From contig JAFYLN010000069.1 in assembly GCA_017537045.1 (NCBI GenBank), positions 1-19,197 of the forward strand: a DNA stretch of 19,197 nucleotides. Reading direction: 5' to 3'. Positions 8,262 through 16,263 of this stretch are shown in pieces. A model generated the notes under the pieces. The model was not told where the DNA came from and did no database searches. It worked only from the letters and a program-made list of their open reading frames with translations. Source of the stretch: Oscillospiraceae bacterium (lineage in GTDB: Bacteria > Bacillota_A > Clostridia > Oscillospirales > Oscillospiraceae). The stretch's first letter is position 1. Each line of letters opens with the position of its first letter. A program made the translations under genes and the position numbers.

Positions 8262-8300
8262 AAAACCTCTCCCATGCCAATCGACATAGGGAGAGGTTTT
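8262..8300 (+). terminator. Terminator after the protease pair
   Basis: A 12-bp perfect stem AAAACCTCTCCC/GGGAGAGGTTTT (8262-8273 with 8289-8300) with a 15-base loop and a T-rich tail. It isolates the protease pair from the restriction-modification promoter. Confidence 0.82.
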
Positions 8301-8348
8301 CTTTGTTTATGGTGTACCATTTTTTGAACTGTGATTTTTGGTGTTAAT

Positions 8349-8370
8349 GAGCGTCAATATATTGACGCTC
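8349..8370. promoter_or_regulatory. Perfect 22-bp palindrome with GCGTC/GACGC, putative operator
   Basis: GAGCGTCAATA (8349-8359) is followed directly by its exact reverse complement. Each arm contains the pentamer GACGC in opposite orientation (GCGTC 8351-8355, GACGC 8364-8368). GACGC is the known recognition site of the LlaJI system, which the downstream genes resemble. The right arm contains the -35 hexamer, so binding or methylation here should affect transcription. Confidence 0.8.
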
Positions 8371-8390
8371 GACAAAATGTGTTGTATAAT
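8362..8390 (+). promoter_or_regulatory. Promoter of the restriction-modification operon
   Basis: A -35 TTGACG (8362-8367), exactly 17 bp spacer and perfect -10 TATAAT (8385-8390). The -35 is inside the palindrome and overlaps its GACGC. The predicted start near 8397 leaves a leader of about 46 bases before the first gene. Confidence 0.88.
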
Positions 8391-8442
8391 TACAGAAAAC
8401 ATACGATCGGTATTTATGTGATTTTTGGTATAGGAGGAAAAT

Positions 8443-8700
8443 ATGTACGATCTTACTGGATTTGAACATTGGCTAGATGCTAATTTTACATACACAAAAG
8501 AGACCAAAAGCAATATTGTTTCTCGCCTGCGCCGTGCAGATAAAATGCTTGCTGTGGTAAATGAACCGGTGTATCTGTTTAATCTTTCACAATGCAGCGA
8601 ATTTACAGAACTGTCGGTTACAGTGAAATCCCAAATTCGCAGAGCTGTCAAGCTGTATAGCCAATATTTAGAAAACGAGGGACAGAACGCCAATGAGTAA
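8443..8700 (+). CDS. 85-aa first protein of the restriction-modification operon
   Basis: Function not recognised. An AGGAGG at 8432-8437 precedes the ATG, and the gene overlaps the first methyltransferase by 8 bases, so it is a real coupled member of the operon. The predicted all-helical protein has the pattern FEHWL (about 6-10), SRLRRADKM (about 27-35) and AVKLYSQYL (about 68-76). This resembles a SAM-like core-binding helical module and also the segment at about residues 261-354 of the McrB-like protein downstream (FRAWF...LNWYEKFL). It may be a stand-alone DNA-binding or assembly module, or a controller that binds the operator; both are inference. Confidence 0.75.
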   Translation: MYDLTGFEHWLDANFTYTKETKSNIVSRLRRADKMLAVVNEPVYLFNLSQCSEFTELSVTVKSQIRRAVKLYSQYLENEGQNANE

Positions 8701-9853
8701 ACACAGAATTAAAGCGGTCTCTCTGTTTGCTAATGTTGGCATTGCAGAGACCTACTTGAGCGAGATCGGCATCGATGTTATTGTAGCCAACGAGATTGAT
8801 CCTCGGAGAGTTGCACTCTATAGACATCTTTATCCAGAAACGAAGATGATTGAGGGTGATATTACTTCGCCTGACATCAAGGACCAGATTGTTACTTATG
8901 CCACAGAGAACGGCGTGGAGCTGCTTCTGGCGACGCCGCCTTGTCAGGGAATGAGCACGGCTGGTAAAATGGATAAATGGGATGTGCGAAACACCCTGAT
9001 TTGTCATGCGATCGAAATGGTCAAACGCATTCGTCCCAAGTATGTGTTTTTGGAAAATGTTCCGCAGCAGCTTACTACCAAGATCAAATACAACGGCGAA
9101 ATTATGCGGATTCCGGACTATGTTCGTGCAGAACTGGAAAGCGACTATCAGTTCAATGACGAAATGAAGATTGAAGCATCGGATTATGGTGTACCGCAGT
9201 ACCGAGAGAGAGCAATTATGCTTCTGGTTCGAAAAGATTTAGGATTCAAGTGGGCTTTTCCCGAGAAAACAGGTGCTGTTACATTAGAACAGGCGCTTGG
9301 TAATCTTCCTTCCCTTGATCCTGAAATTTATGATGTTTCTTACGAAGAAATGATCCGTCTGCAGCCCGAGTATGAGGAAAAGAAGCGCCGGGGCGCAGAG
9401 GTTTCTCCTTGGCATTATCCGCCGAAACATATTTATCGGCAGGTTGTTAGCATGATGCACACTCCGACGGGGCAAACAGCATTCGATAATATCGACAAAT
9501 ATAAGCCCCGCAAGAAAAATGGAGACCTTGTTACTGGTTTCCGAAATACGTATAAGCGGCAGCATTGGGATCGGCCAGGAACAACGGTGACGATGTATAG
9601 CCGGGAAATCAGTTCTCAGGGTAATGTTCATCCAGGTCGGTTGATTGGCACAGATGAGGAAGGCTTGCCTATTTATTCTGACGCAAGAGTCATGTCCATC
9701 TACGAGTTGATGATCATGTCCTCCTTGCCGGGTGATTGGAATATCCCTATAGGAACTTCTGATCATTTTATTAGATGTGTAATCGGCGAGGGTATTCCCC
9801 CGCTGTTGGTTAAGAAAATAATGGAAAACTTAATGGTGAATATAGATGAGTAA
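8693..9853 (+). CDS. DNA (cytosine-5)-methyltransferase 1, LlaJI M1-like
   Basis: Transfers a methyl group from S-adenosylmethionine to C5 of cytosine. The 386-aa protein shows motif I LFANVGIAE (11-19), motif IV TPPCQG with catalytic Cys84, motif VI ENVP (121-124), a motif VIII-like QYRER (169-173), a target recognition region, and motif X as GEGIPP (365-370). It is clearly paralogous to the next gene, sharing ATPPCQGMS, LENVPQ, LIT/LTTKI and the C-terminal IGEGIPPLLVKKIM. In LlaJI-type systems two such enzymes each methylate one strand of an asymmetric site, and I infer the same here. Start overlaps the 85-aa gene by 8 bases; the ATG sits in ATGAGTAAAC. Confidence 0.95.
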   Translation: MSKHRIKAVSLFANVGIAETYLSEIGIDVIVANEIDPRRVALYRHLYPETKMIEGDITSPDIKDQIVTYATENGVELLLATPPCQGMSTAGKMDKWDVRNTLICHAIEMVKRIRPKYVFLENVPQQLTTKIKYNGEIMRIPDYVRAELESDYQFNDEMKIEASDYGVPQYRERAIMLLVRKDLGFKWAFPEKTGAVTLEQALGNLPSLDPEIYDVSYEEMIRLQPEYEEKKRRGAEVSPWHYPPKHIYRQVVSMMHTPTGQTAFDNIDKYKPRKKNGDLVTGFRNTYKRQHWDRPGTTVTMYSREISSQGNVHPGRLIGTDEEGLPIYSDARVMSIYELMIMSSLPGDWNIPIGTSDHFIRCVIGEGIPPLLVKKIMENLMVNIDE

Positions 9854-10988
9854 ACTTACAGGCTTGTCGCTGTTCTCCAATGTCGGTGTAGCCGAAGCAT
9901 ATTTTAAGCAAATCGGTGTTGATATCGTATTGGCAAACGAACTTCTGCCGGAACGGGCACGGTTCTATGCTGATGTTTACAATCACACGGAAATGATTTG
10001 CGGAGATATTTGCGATGAAACGATCAGAACCGGTATTGTAGACCGTGCTATTGAAAAGAATGTCAATTTCATAATTGCGACACCCCCTTGCCAGGGCATG
10101 AGTAAGCTGGGATCTATGAATCCCCATGATGCGAGAAATCAGCTGATCTACTATGCGGTTGATGTTATTAAGCGCGTTCGACCCAAGTTTGTTCTGTTGG
10201 AGAATGTCCCCCAGACCCTGATCACAAAGATTGTGGTCGATGGGGAAGAAATGCTGATTCCGGAGTATCTCAAACGCGAGCTAGGTGACTACTATGAGTT
10301 TAACACAGATCCTCGTGTTAAGGCTATGGATCATGGTGTCCCTCAGATGAGACCGAGATGCATTTTCTTGCTTACTGCCAAGAATACCGGGATTCACTGG
10401 GAATTCCCCAAGGTTGAAGAAAAGCTAGTTACAATGGAAGATGCTATTGGTCATCTCCCTTCTGTAGATCCTGTAGTGCGTGAAGGTATGGATCACACTC
10501 TTGCACTGTTCCCGGATTTCGAGAAGAAAAAGGAAGCTGCAGCGAAGGTTTCAAAATGGCACTTCCCTCCGACACACAATCGGCGCCATGTAGAATGGAT
10601 GATGCACACACCCTCTGGTACTTCTGCGATCTACAATGAAGTTCATTATCCCCAAAAGCCGGACGGAAAGAAAATTGTTGCTCATGAGAATCAGTACCGG
10701 CGTCATGCATGGGAAAAGCCGTGCAGAACAATCACGCAGAATAATGGTGTTCTTAGTTCGCTGTGTTGTGTGCATCCTGGTAGACCTTACCAAACGGCGG
10801 ACGGCAAGACACTTTATTCCGACCCACGAGTATTGACGATCTACGAGCTGCTACTGGTGTCGTCTTTGCCGGCAGATTGGCCTATCCCTGATTGGGCAAA
10901 CGAAAGCCTTATCCGCCATGTAATTGGTGAAGGTATCCCGCCACTACTAGTAAAGAAAATCATGGTTGAACTACTCAACCAGATTTGA
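9846..10988 (+). CDS. DNA (cytosine-5)-methyltransferase 2, LlaJI M2-like
   Basis: Second m5C methyltransferase, 380 aa. Motif I is LFSNVGVAE (9-17), motif IV TPPCQG with catalytic Cys82, motif VI ENVP (119-122), QMRPR (167-171) and motif X GEGIPP (361-366). It overlaps the first methyltransferase by 8 bases at a junction with the same ten bases, ATGAGTAAAC, as that gene's own start, which supports origin by tandem duplication. The variable region before motif IX differs from its paralogue, as expected if the two recognise opposite strands of one asymmetric site. It is followed after 12 bases by the McrB-like gene. Confidence 0.95.
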   Translation: MSKLTGLSLFSNVGVAEAYFKQIGVDIVLANELLPERARFYADVYNHTEMICGDICDETIRTGIVDRAIEKNVNFIIATPPCQGMSKLGSMNPHDARNQLIYYAVDVIKRVRPKFVLLENVPQTLITKIVVDGEEMLIPEYLKRELGDYYEFNTDPRVKAMDHGVPQMRPRCIFLLTAKNTGIHWEFPKVEEKLVTMEDAIGHLPSVDPVVREGMDHTLALFPDFEKKKEAAAKVSKWHFPPTHNRRHVEWMMHTPSGTSAIYNEVHYPQKPDGKKIVAHENQYRRHAWEKPCRTITQNNGVLSSLCCVHPGRPYQTADGKTLYSDPRVLTIYELLLVSSLPADWPIPDWANESLIRHVIGEGIPPLLVKKIMVELLNQI

Positions 10989-11000
10989 TTGGAGGAAATC

Positions 11001-12962
11001 ATGGGTAAAATCATAATTCCGAAAAATACTGCTACTCCCGATGAAGTTATGGGCGCATTGCAAATCTATTACGATGCTAATGATTGGTTGACCAATGCGG
11101 ACTTTCGAAACACATATAAAGAGAGATACGGTATTCTGGGAGATGACACGGATCTATCTGCGTACACGGCAAAGGTAGAGATTGGTTCCTACTATGGATT
11201 TGTTGAATGGCAGAATATCAAAAAATCTCAATCTCCCCGCAGAATTACTGCTCGTGGCAGACAGTTTTTGGAACACTACAATGCTGGTGCTACTGATGCA
11301 ATCCACGAAGACATTATGTGTTCCCTGGAAGAAGTAATATTTGGCCGCAATAATTTTGCGTGCCAGTCCAGTGATTCCGACATAGATCCGCCTGCACTGT
11401 TTTTGAGAGCAACAATCGACTTGGGGTATCTTACAAATACAGAGTTTGCACATCTTGTGTATCGCATGGAGTATGATGCTAAGCATTATACAGAAATGAT
11501 CCGAGAGATCAAGGCATATCGGGATCGCGACGAAGCAATTAAACTGCCTGACGATGGAAAGAAGTACAAGGATCCCAAACCTATTCTTATGCTTGAACGG
11601 TGGGGTGTTTTATCATCCGCTCAGGTTGGCAATTCCAAGAGGCTGAGCATCAGCGCAGCATTCCTTGCTAAGTATCAACAGAGACTGCGTAACCTGAAAA
11701 TTTACAACATCGATAAGAATGTCAGTGCAGATGTTGAAGCTGACCAGGGTGAAACAGAGGCTGCAAGCGACAACGAGCAGCGCTTTAGAGCATGGTTCGC
11801 TACGCAAAAGACGGTCTATGGAAAACCGCCTACGGCCAGTGCTATTTATAATAACTGTGCGGCACTGAAAAAAGTGTGCGAGCTGATGGACATAGAAGAA
11901 TATCCAGACATGGAGAGCTTGTTCGAGATTACAGACCTCGAAGCATTCCAGAGTGTGAAGCAGTACATCAAATCGCATCCTGACTATCAGGAAATCAACA
12001 AGGCTTGCTACAACAAGTTCCTGAGTACCGGATTAAACTGGTATGAGAAATTCCTGGTGTATTTGATGGAGGAGGAAGAGGTGGCGGAGACACCCGATCC
12101 TTATCTCAAGAAGGATTTCCTGGAAGATGTATTTCTTACGGAAGAAGAGTACGATGAACTGGTTGCACTTCTGCTGTACAAGAAAAATGTAATTTTGCAG
12201 GGCGCACCAGGTGTCGGTAAAACTTTCCTTGCCAAGCGGCTGGCTTATTCCATTATGGGTGTTGCATCTAAGCATCATGTGGAAATGGTACAGTTTCATC
12301 AGAATTACAGTTATGAAGACTTTATTATGGGCTACAAGCCCGCTGGAGACAGCTTCGAACTGAAGGAAGGCGTGTTTTACAGCTTCTGTAAAAAAGCTGA
12401 GCAGAAGCCGGAAGAGAAGTACTTCTTCATCATCGATGAAATTAACCGCGGTAATTTGAGCAAGGTCTTTGGTGAATTGATGCTGTTGATTGAAAATGAC
12501 AAGCGCGGTGAACAGGTCACCTTGGCCTATCGCAATGAGAAATTTACTGTTCCCGCAAATGTTTATATCATCGGCATGATGAATACGGCAGACCGCAGCT
12601 TGGCTTTGATGGACTATGCGCTGCGCAGAAGATTCAGCTTCTTTGAGGTTGTGCCGGCGTTCAAGCGCACGAAGTTTGTCGATCATGTAACTGCGTTGAT
12701 CGGTGATGTTGACACAGTGAATATGCTGAATGACCGTTTGTATGCGCTGAATGAGATCATTGCCGACGAGGACAAGTCCGGTCTTGGCAAGGGTTTCTGT
12801 ATTGGTCACAGTTATTTCTGCACCAAGCCGGTTGCAGGCCAGACTCCTGATCAGTGGTATAGGACTATCATCAAGTTCGAAATCAGCCCCTTACTGGATG
12901 AATACTGGTGGGACGACAAGGACAAGGCCAACGAGTGTAAAAAAGAATTGCTGGGAGAGTAA
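11001..12962 (+). CDS. McrB-like AAA+ GTPase subunit, LlaJI R1-like
   Basis: Predicted NTP-driven motor subunit of a two-part restriction nuclease. I chose ATG 11001 (653 aa) because GGAGGAA lies 3 bases upstream; a TTG 12 bases earlier would place the start inside that site. The C-terminal half is a McrB-type AAA+ domain: Walker A GAPGVGKT (401-408), Walker B IIDEIN (477-482) and the McrB family signature MNTADRS (527-533). The first ~370 residues replace the short 5mC-binding domain of E. coli McrB. They include helical segments that look winged-helix-like (about 15-95) and a second helical module (about 257-354). This region probably reads the target site. The stop is 5 bases before the McrC-like gene. 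Confidence 0.94.
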   Translation: MGKIIIPKNTATPDEVMGALQIYYDANDWLTNADFRNTYKERYGILGDDTDLSAYTAKVEIGSYYGFVEWQNIKKSQSPRRITARGRQFLEHYNAGATDAIHEDIMCSLEEVIFGRNNFACQSSDSDIDPPALFLRATIDLGYLTNTEFAHLVYRMEYDAKHYTEMIREIKAYRDRDEAIKLPDDGKKYKDPKPILMLERWGVLSSAQVGNSKRLSISAAFLAKYQQRLRNLKIYNIDKNVSADVEADQGETEAASDNEQRFRAWFATQKTVYGKPPTASAIYNNCAALKKVCELMDIEEYPDMESLFEITDLEAFQSVKQYIKSHPDYQEINKACYNKFLSTGLNWYEKFLVYLMEEEEVAETPDPYLKKDFLEDVFLTEEEYDELVALLLYKKNVILQGAPGVGKTFLAKRLAYSIMGVASKHHVEMVQFHQNYSYEDFIMGYKPAGDSFELKEGVFYSFCKKAEQKPEEKYFFIIDEINRGNLSKVFGELMLLIENDKRGEQVTLAYRNEKFTVPANVYIIGMMNTADRSLALMDYALRRRFSFFEVVPAFKRTKFVDHVTALIGDVDTVNMLNDRLYALNEIIADEDKSGLGKGFCIGHSYFCTKPVAGQTPDQWYRTIIKFEISPLLDEYWWDDKDKANECKKELLGE

Positions 12963-12967
12963 TTCTC

Positions 12968-14080
12968 ATGAGTGAACAAAAGCTACCCATTCCAATTAAA
13001 AATATATTCTATATGCTGTGTTACGCATGGAATATTCTGTCTATTAAGGGAGAGATCGAAGTTGATGAGGATGACTTCGGTGATGCATATAACCTTCTTG
13101 CCAGAATTTTTACATTCGGATTGGGTAAGCTTATCCGCTCCGGTTTCCATCGCTCGTATATAGAAGAGACGGAACTGCTGCCTACGGTAAGAGGTCGGAT
13201 CAACATCGGCGGCAGTATCCGTGCGCGTATGGCTCGGCAGCAGAAAATGGAATGCACATACGATGAGTATTCCAGGAATGATTGCTTTAATCAAATCCTG
13301 AAATATACGATCGATGCACTTATGAAGAATCCTGAGATCGACAAGAAGATCAAAAAGGATTTGAAAAAGATGCAGGTGTATTTCTCAGGAATTGATTCAA
13401 CGGCTCCGACAAAAGATGTTCGCCGCGGATTGATTTTCAATCGAAATAATACCACCTATAAGATGCTGATCCACGTTGCTATTATGCTGTATGACAACAC
13501 AATGGTAAACGAGGAGGACGGCAAGAATGCATTTGCAGACTTCTTCCGGGACGGTCAGATGGAACGAGTATATGAGATGTTTATTCTCAATTTCTATGCG
13601 CTGCACCTGAATTCGGCACAGTATCGGGTCCATGCGCCCAAAATCACATGGAATATGGAAGAAGATGCAGAGGATCGATATGGCGGATTGGTGGATATTG
13701 TAATGAATCCTTCTGATCGCCGGACGGATATTGTAATCGAGAATAAGGTCACCAAGAAACAACTGATCCTTGATGCAAAGTATTATCAAGAAACCCTTGT
13801 GCGTGGCTATCGGGATTCTGCCATTGCCCGATTCCGCAGAAACCATATTGATCAGGTTCGTGGTTATGTGCTGGATAGCAAGTACCCAGGAAAGAAATTG
13901 GGCGCTTTGGTGTATCCGACGGTTAAGGATGATTTTCCAAGACCGCAGATGGCACCAATGCAAGGCTCCCTTGTGCTGTTCAAAACATTGAATCTGAATA
14001 AGGATTGGCGGGATATTGAACAGGATTTGTTAGCATTTGTACCGCTGCTTGAGCAAGTTTTGGATCAACAGCGGAATTAA
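12968..14080 (+). CDS. McrC-like PD-(D/E)xK nuclease subunit, LlaJI R2-like
   Basis: Predicted endonuclease partner of the McrB-like GTPase, 370 aa. The N-terminal part starts IPIKNIFYMLCYAW, a typical McrC-family opening. The nuclease core is at the C-terminal side: a helix MERVYEMFILNFY (198-210), D243 in GLVDIVM, and the DxK pair D269/K271 in LILDAKYY, which fits the PD-(D/E)xK fold of McrC. The ATG follows the McrB-like stop by 5 bases, with GGGAGAG about 8 bases upstream. Together with the GTPase it should translocate and cut; whether it needs unmethylated GACGC (as in LlaJI) or modified DNA (as in E. coli McrBC) is inferred from operon layout in favour of the former. Confidence 0.93.
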   Translation: MSEQKLPIPIKNIFYMLCYAWNILSIKGEIEVDEDDFGDAYNLLARIFTFGLGKLIRSGFHRSYIEETELLPTVRGRINIGGSIRARMARQQKMECTYDEYSRNDCFNQILKYTIDALMKNPEIDKKIKKDLKKMQVYFSGIDSTAPTKDVRRGLIFNRNNTTYKMLIHVAIMLYDNTMVNEEDGKNAFADFFRDGQMERVYEMFILNFYALHLNSAQYRVHAPKITWNMEEDAEDRYGGLVDIVMNPSDRRTDIVIENKVTKKQLILDAKYYQETLVRGYRDSAIARFRRNHIDQVRGYVLDSKYPGKKLGALVYPTVKDDFPRPQMAPMQGSLVLFKTLNLNKDWRDIEQDLLAFVPLLEQVLDQQRN

Positions 14081-14100
14081 CCACTTAGGAGGTGTCCGTC

Positions 14101-15057
14101 TTGGTGAGTCAACCAACTGTTGTTAGTTTGTTCGCCGGAATTGGCGGGATCTGCCTTGGCTTCAAACAAGCTGGTTTTGAAATCGTGTGGGCTAACGAGA
14201 AAGATGCTGCAGCCTGTCGAACATATCGCTACAATTTTGGTGGCGAGTACCTGGTTGAAGGGGATATACGTAAACTTGATATGGCTCAGCTACCTCGTGC
14301 TGATGTACTTGCAGCGGGTTTCCCGTGCCAATCATTTTCGGTGGCGGGACTAAAAAAGGGATTTGCCGACACGAGAGGTCAGTTGTTTTTTGAGGTGATT
14401 CGCGCTATTGAGGAGATCCAACCTCCGGTAGTGTTTTTAGAAAATGTTGAAAACCTGATGGAACACGATGGGGGAAGAACTTTTCAAGTGATTTATTCTT
14501 CCCTTGTTGAGCATGGCTATATCCTGCGGTATCAACCAATGGCTACCCATGAATATGCGAATATTCCACAGACACGGCGCAGGGTTTACATTGTGGCATT
14601 TCGGGATTATGCGATGTGTCAGAAGTTCCAATTTCCAGTTCCTGTACCATTAACGGCAGATATTCATGCATTTCTTGATCGAGAAACAGAGCAACATGAG
14701 ATCTACTATTATCGCACCGGGACACCATTTGACGAATATATCCGAAGCCATGCCACGGATATGGATGGCTTATACCGGGTTTTTGATGGTGTAATTAAAA
14801 AGTATTCATTAGGAAAATGTCCGACATTGACAGCTTCCATGAGTGCGCCGCGAAATGCCACTGTGCTAAGAGACAATTGGGGTGTTCGGCGGCTGACCTT
14901 ACGGGAATCTCTGCGATTCCAAGGTTTTCCGCAGGAGTTCTATTTCCCCAATACGATTAAGCTGGAGGATGCGTATAAGCAAATAGGAAATTCTGTTACG
15001 GTTCCGGTGGTCAAAGCTATAGCAGCGAACATTAAAGCGGTTCTCTATAATGGATAA
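14101..15057 (+). CDS. Third DNA (cytosine-5)-methyltransferase, Dcm/HhaI type
   Basis: A separate m5C methyltransferase, not closely like the two upstream. Motifs are canonical: FAGIGG (11-16), PCQ with Cys76 in GFPCQSFS, ENVENL (114-119), QTRRRVYIV, RRLTLRESLRFQGFP and motif X GNSVTVP (296-302). A strong AGGAGGTG (14087-14094) ends 6 bases before TTG 14101, so I start there (318 aa); GTG 14092 overlaps the ribosome site. The target recognition region is short (about 175-260). It lies 20 bases after the McrC-like stop and before the operon terminator, so it is co-transcribed. No extra endonuclease stands beside it. It may protect against, or mark DNA for, the same nuclease; its target is unknown. 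Confidence 0.93.
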   Translation: MVSQPTVVSLFAGIGGICLGFKQAGFEIVWANEKDAAACRTYRYNFGGEYLVEGDIRKLDMAQLPRADVLAAGFPCQSFSVAGLKKGFADTRGQLFFEVIRAIEEIQPPVVFLENVENLMEHDGGRTFQVIYSSLVEHGYILRYQPMATHEYANIPQTRRRVYIVAFRDYAMCQKFQFPVPVPLTADIHAFLDRETEQHEIYYYRTGTPFDEYIRSHATDMDGLYRVFDGVIKKYSLGKCPTLTASMSAPRNATVLRDNWGVRRLTLRESLRFQGFPQEFYFPNTIKLEDAYKQIGNSVTVPVVKAIAANIKAVLYNG

Positions 15058-15062
15058 AAGAT

Positions 15063-15095
15063 TTGCGGTACGCTCTCCGGCGCACCGCAATTTTT
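15063..15095 (+). terminator. Terminator of the restriction-modification operon
   Basis: An 11-bp stem with one mismatch (15063-15073 with 15080-15090) around TTGCGGT/ACCGCAA, loop of 6, then TTTTT. It separates the operon from the convergent integrase gene, whose stop codon it touches. Confidence 0.85.
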
Positions 15096-16236
15096 ATAGG
15101 CTGAGTATATTTCCCATAGTCTGAGCGGCTTCTTTCTGCGCTGTTGTTGTGACATGGGCATAGGTATCCAGGGTGAAGCCGGCGGAGAAGTGACCCAGCA
15201 TACCACTGACCGTCTTGATATCCACTCCGTTCTGCAGTGCGATGGTAGCAAAGGTGTGGCGGAGGTCGTGAAATCTGACCTTCGGGATTCCTGCTCTTTC
15301 AAGAACCCGCTTCAGCATATTGTTGACGCTGTCTGGGGAGATAGGCCCACCGTTGGGCGAGGGAAACACATAGGTGTCATTGGTCTTGCGCTTCTGCTCC
15401 CGCAGGACTTCGATTGCCTGGGGCGAGATGCTGACTGCCCGGTAGGAGTTTTTGGTTTTCAACGGTGCTTCTACGATCTGACCGTCTACTCTAGCTACCT
15501 GCCGCCGCACCTTGATGATGCCATTCTTCCAGTCAATGTCCGTCCATTTCAGCCCCAGCAGTTCTCCACGGCGCAGGCCGGTTGCCAGCTCAATATAGTA
15601 CATTTCGTAGACACCGGTGGCTTTCGCTTCCTGAAGGAATGCTTGGAGCTGCTCTGACGGGATGGTCTGCATCTCCTTGTGTTCCAGTTTGGGAAGTGCT
15701 ACAGCCTTGCACGGATTCTCTGAGATGATCTTCTGTGCCACGGCGAAGTCCATGGCAGAGGAGATGACCTGATTGATGTTCCGCACCGTCTTGGCGGACA
15801 AGCCTTTCGGCTGATGTTCCGCTTCGATCCGCTCCACCCGGCCTTTGTTCATCAGCTTGCGGTACAGTTTTTGAAGATCCATAGTGCTCAGTTTCTCCAA
15901 TGGGATGTTGCCGATGTTTGGTGCGATGTGGTGGTCGATGTAACCGCGATAAGTCTGATGGCTGGACGGCCTGACTTTAATTTTGCAGACATTCTCAAAC
16001 CACTCATCCATCCACATCTCTACGGTGTACTTGCCGGTTCGGGTGAAGTCCACTTTCTTGGCTTCTTCCAAAGCCTTTTTCAGTTTTTCTTTTACCTCGG
16101 CTTGTGTCTTGCCAAGGACATTTTTGAAGATCTGCTTGCCGGTTTCCGGATCGGTACCGGCAGTAAATCTACCTTCCCAACGGCCATCTTTCCGCTTGCG
16201 GATATTGCCTTCGCCGTTGGCTCTGCGTTTTGCCAT
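15094..16236 (-). CDS. Tyrosine integrase
   Basis: Catalyses site-specific integration and excision of the element at tRNA-fMet. ATG 16236 (380 aa) is preferred because AAAGGAG lies 8 bases upstream; a longer frame adds nine unlikely residues. Domains: an N-terminal AP2-like arm-binding domain (about 8-55, GNIRKRKDGRWEGRF), a SAM-like core-binding domain (about 70-170), and the catalytic domain. Catalytic residues visible are R222 (TGLRRGE), K262 (TKNSYR), H323 and R326 (FHDLRHTFA), H349 (LGH) and Y359 (LDTYAH). The set is complete, so it is probably active. It is convergent with the methyltransferase operon and downstream of the excisionase on the same strand. Confidence 0.96.
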   Translation of the reverse strand: MAKRRANGEGNIRKRKDGRWEGRFTAGTDPETGKQIFKNVLGKTQAEVKEKLKKALEEAKKVDFTRTGKYTVEMWMDEWFENVCKIKVRPSSHQTYRGYIDHHIAPNIGNIPLEKLSTMDLQKLYRKLMNKGRVERIEAEHQPKGLSAKTVRNINQVISSAMDFAVAQKIISENPCKAVALPKLEHKEMQTIPSEQLQAFLQEAKATGVYEMYYIELATGLRRGELLGLKWTDIDWKNGIIKVRRQVARVDGQIVEAPLKTKNSYRAVSISPQAIEVLREQKRKTNDTYVFPSPNGGPISPDSVNNMLKRVLERAGIPKVRFHDLRHTFATIALQNGVDIKTVSGMLGHFSAGFTLDTYAHVTTTAQKEAAQTMGNILSL

Positions 16237-16263
16237 GCTATCAACTCCTTTCGTAGCGCACAC

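Noticed and set aside
11001..14080. Classic E. coli-type McrBC that cuts methylated DNA
   Set aside because: It is co-encoded with three m5C methyltransferases and has a different, long N-terminal region, so a LlaJI-like system protecting its own site fits better; not excluded without testing.
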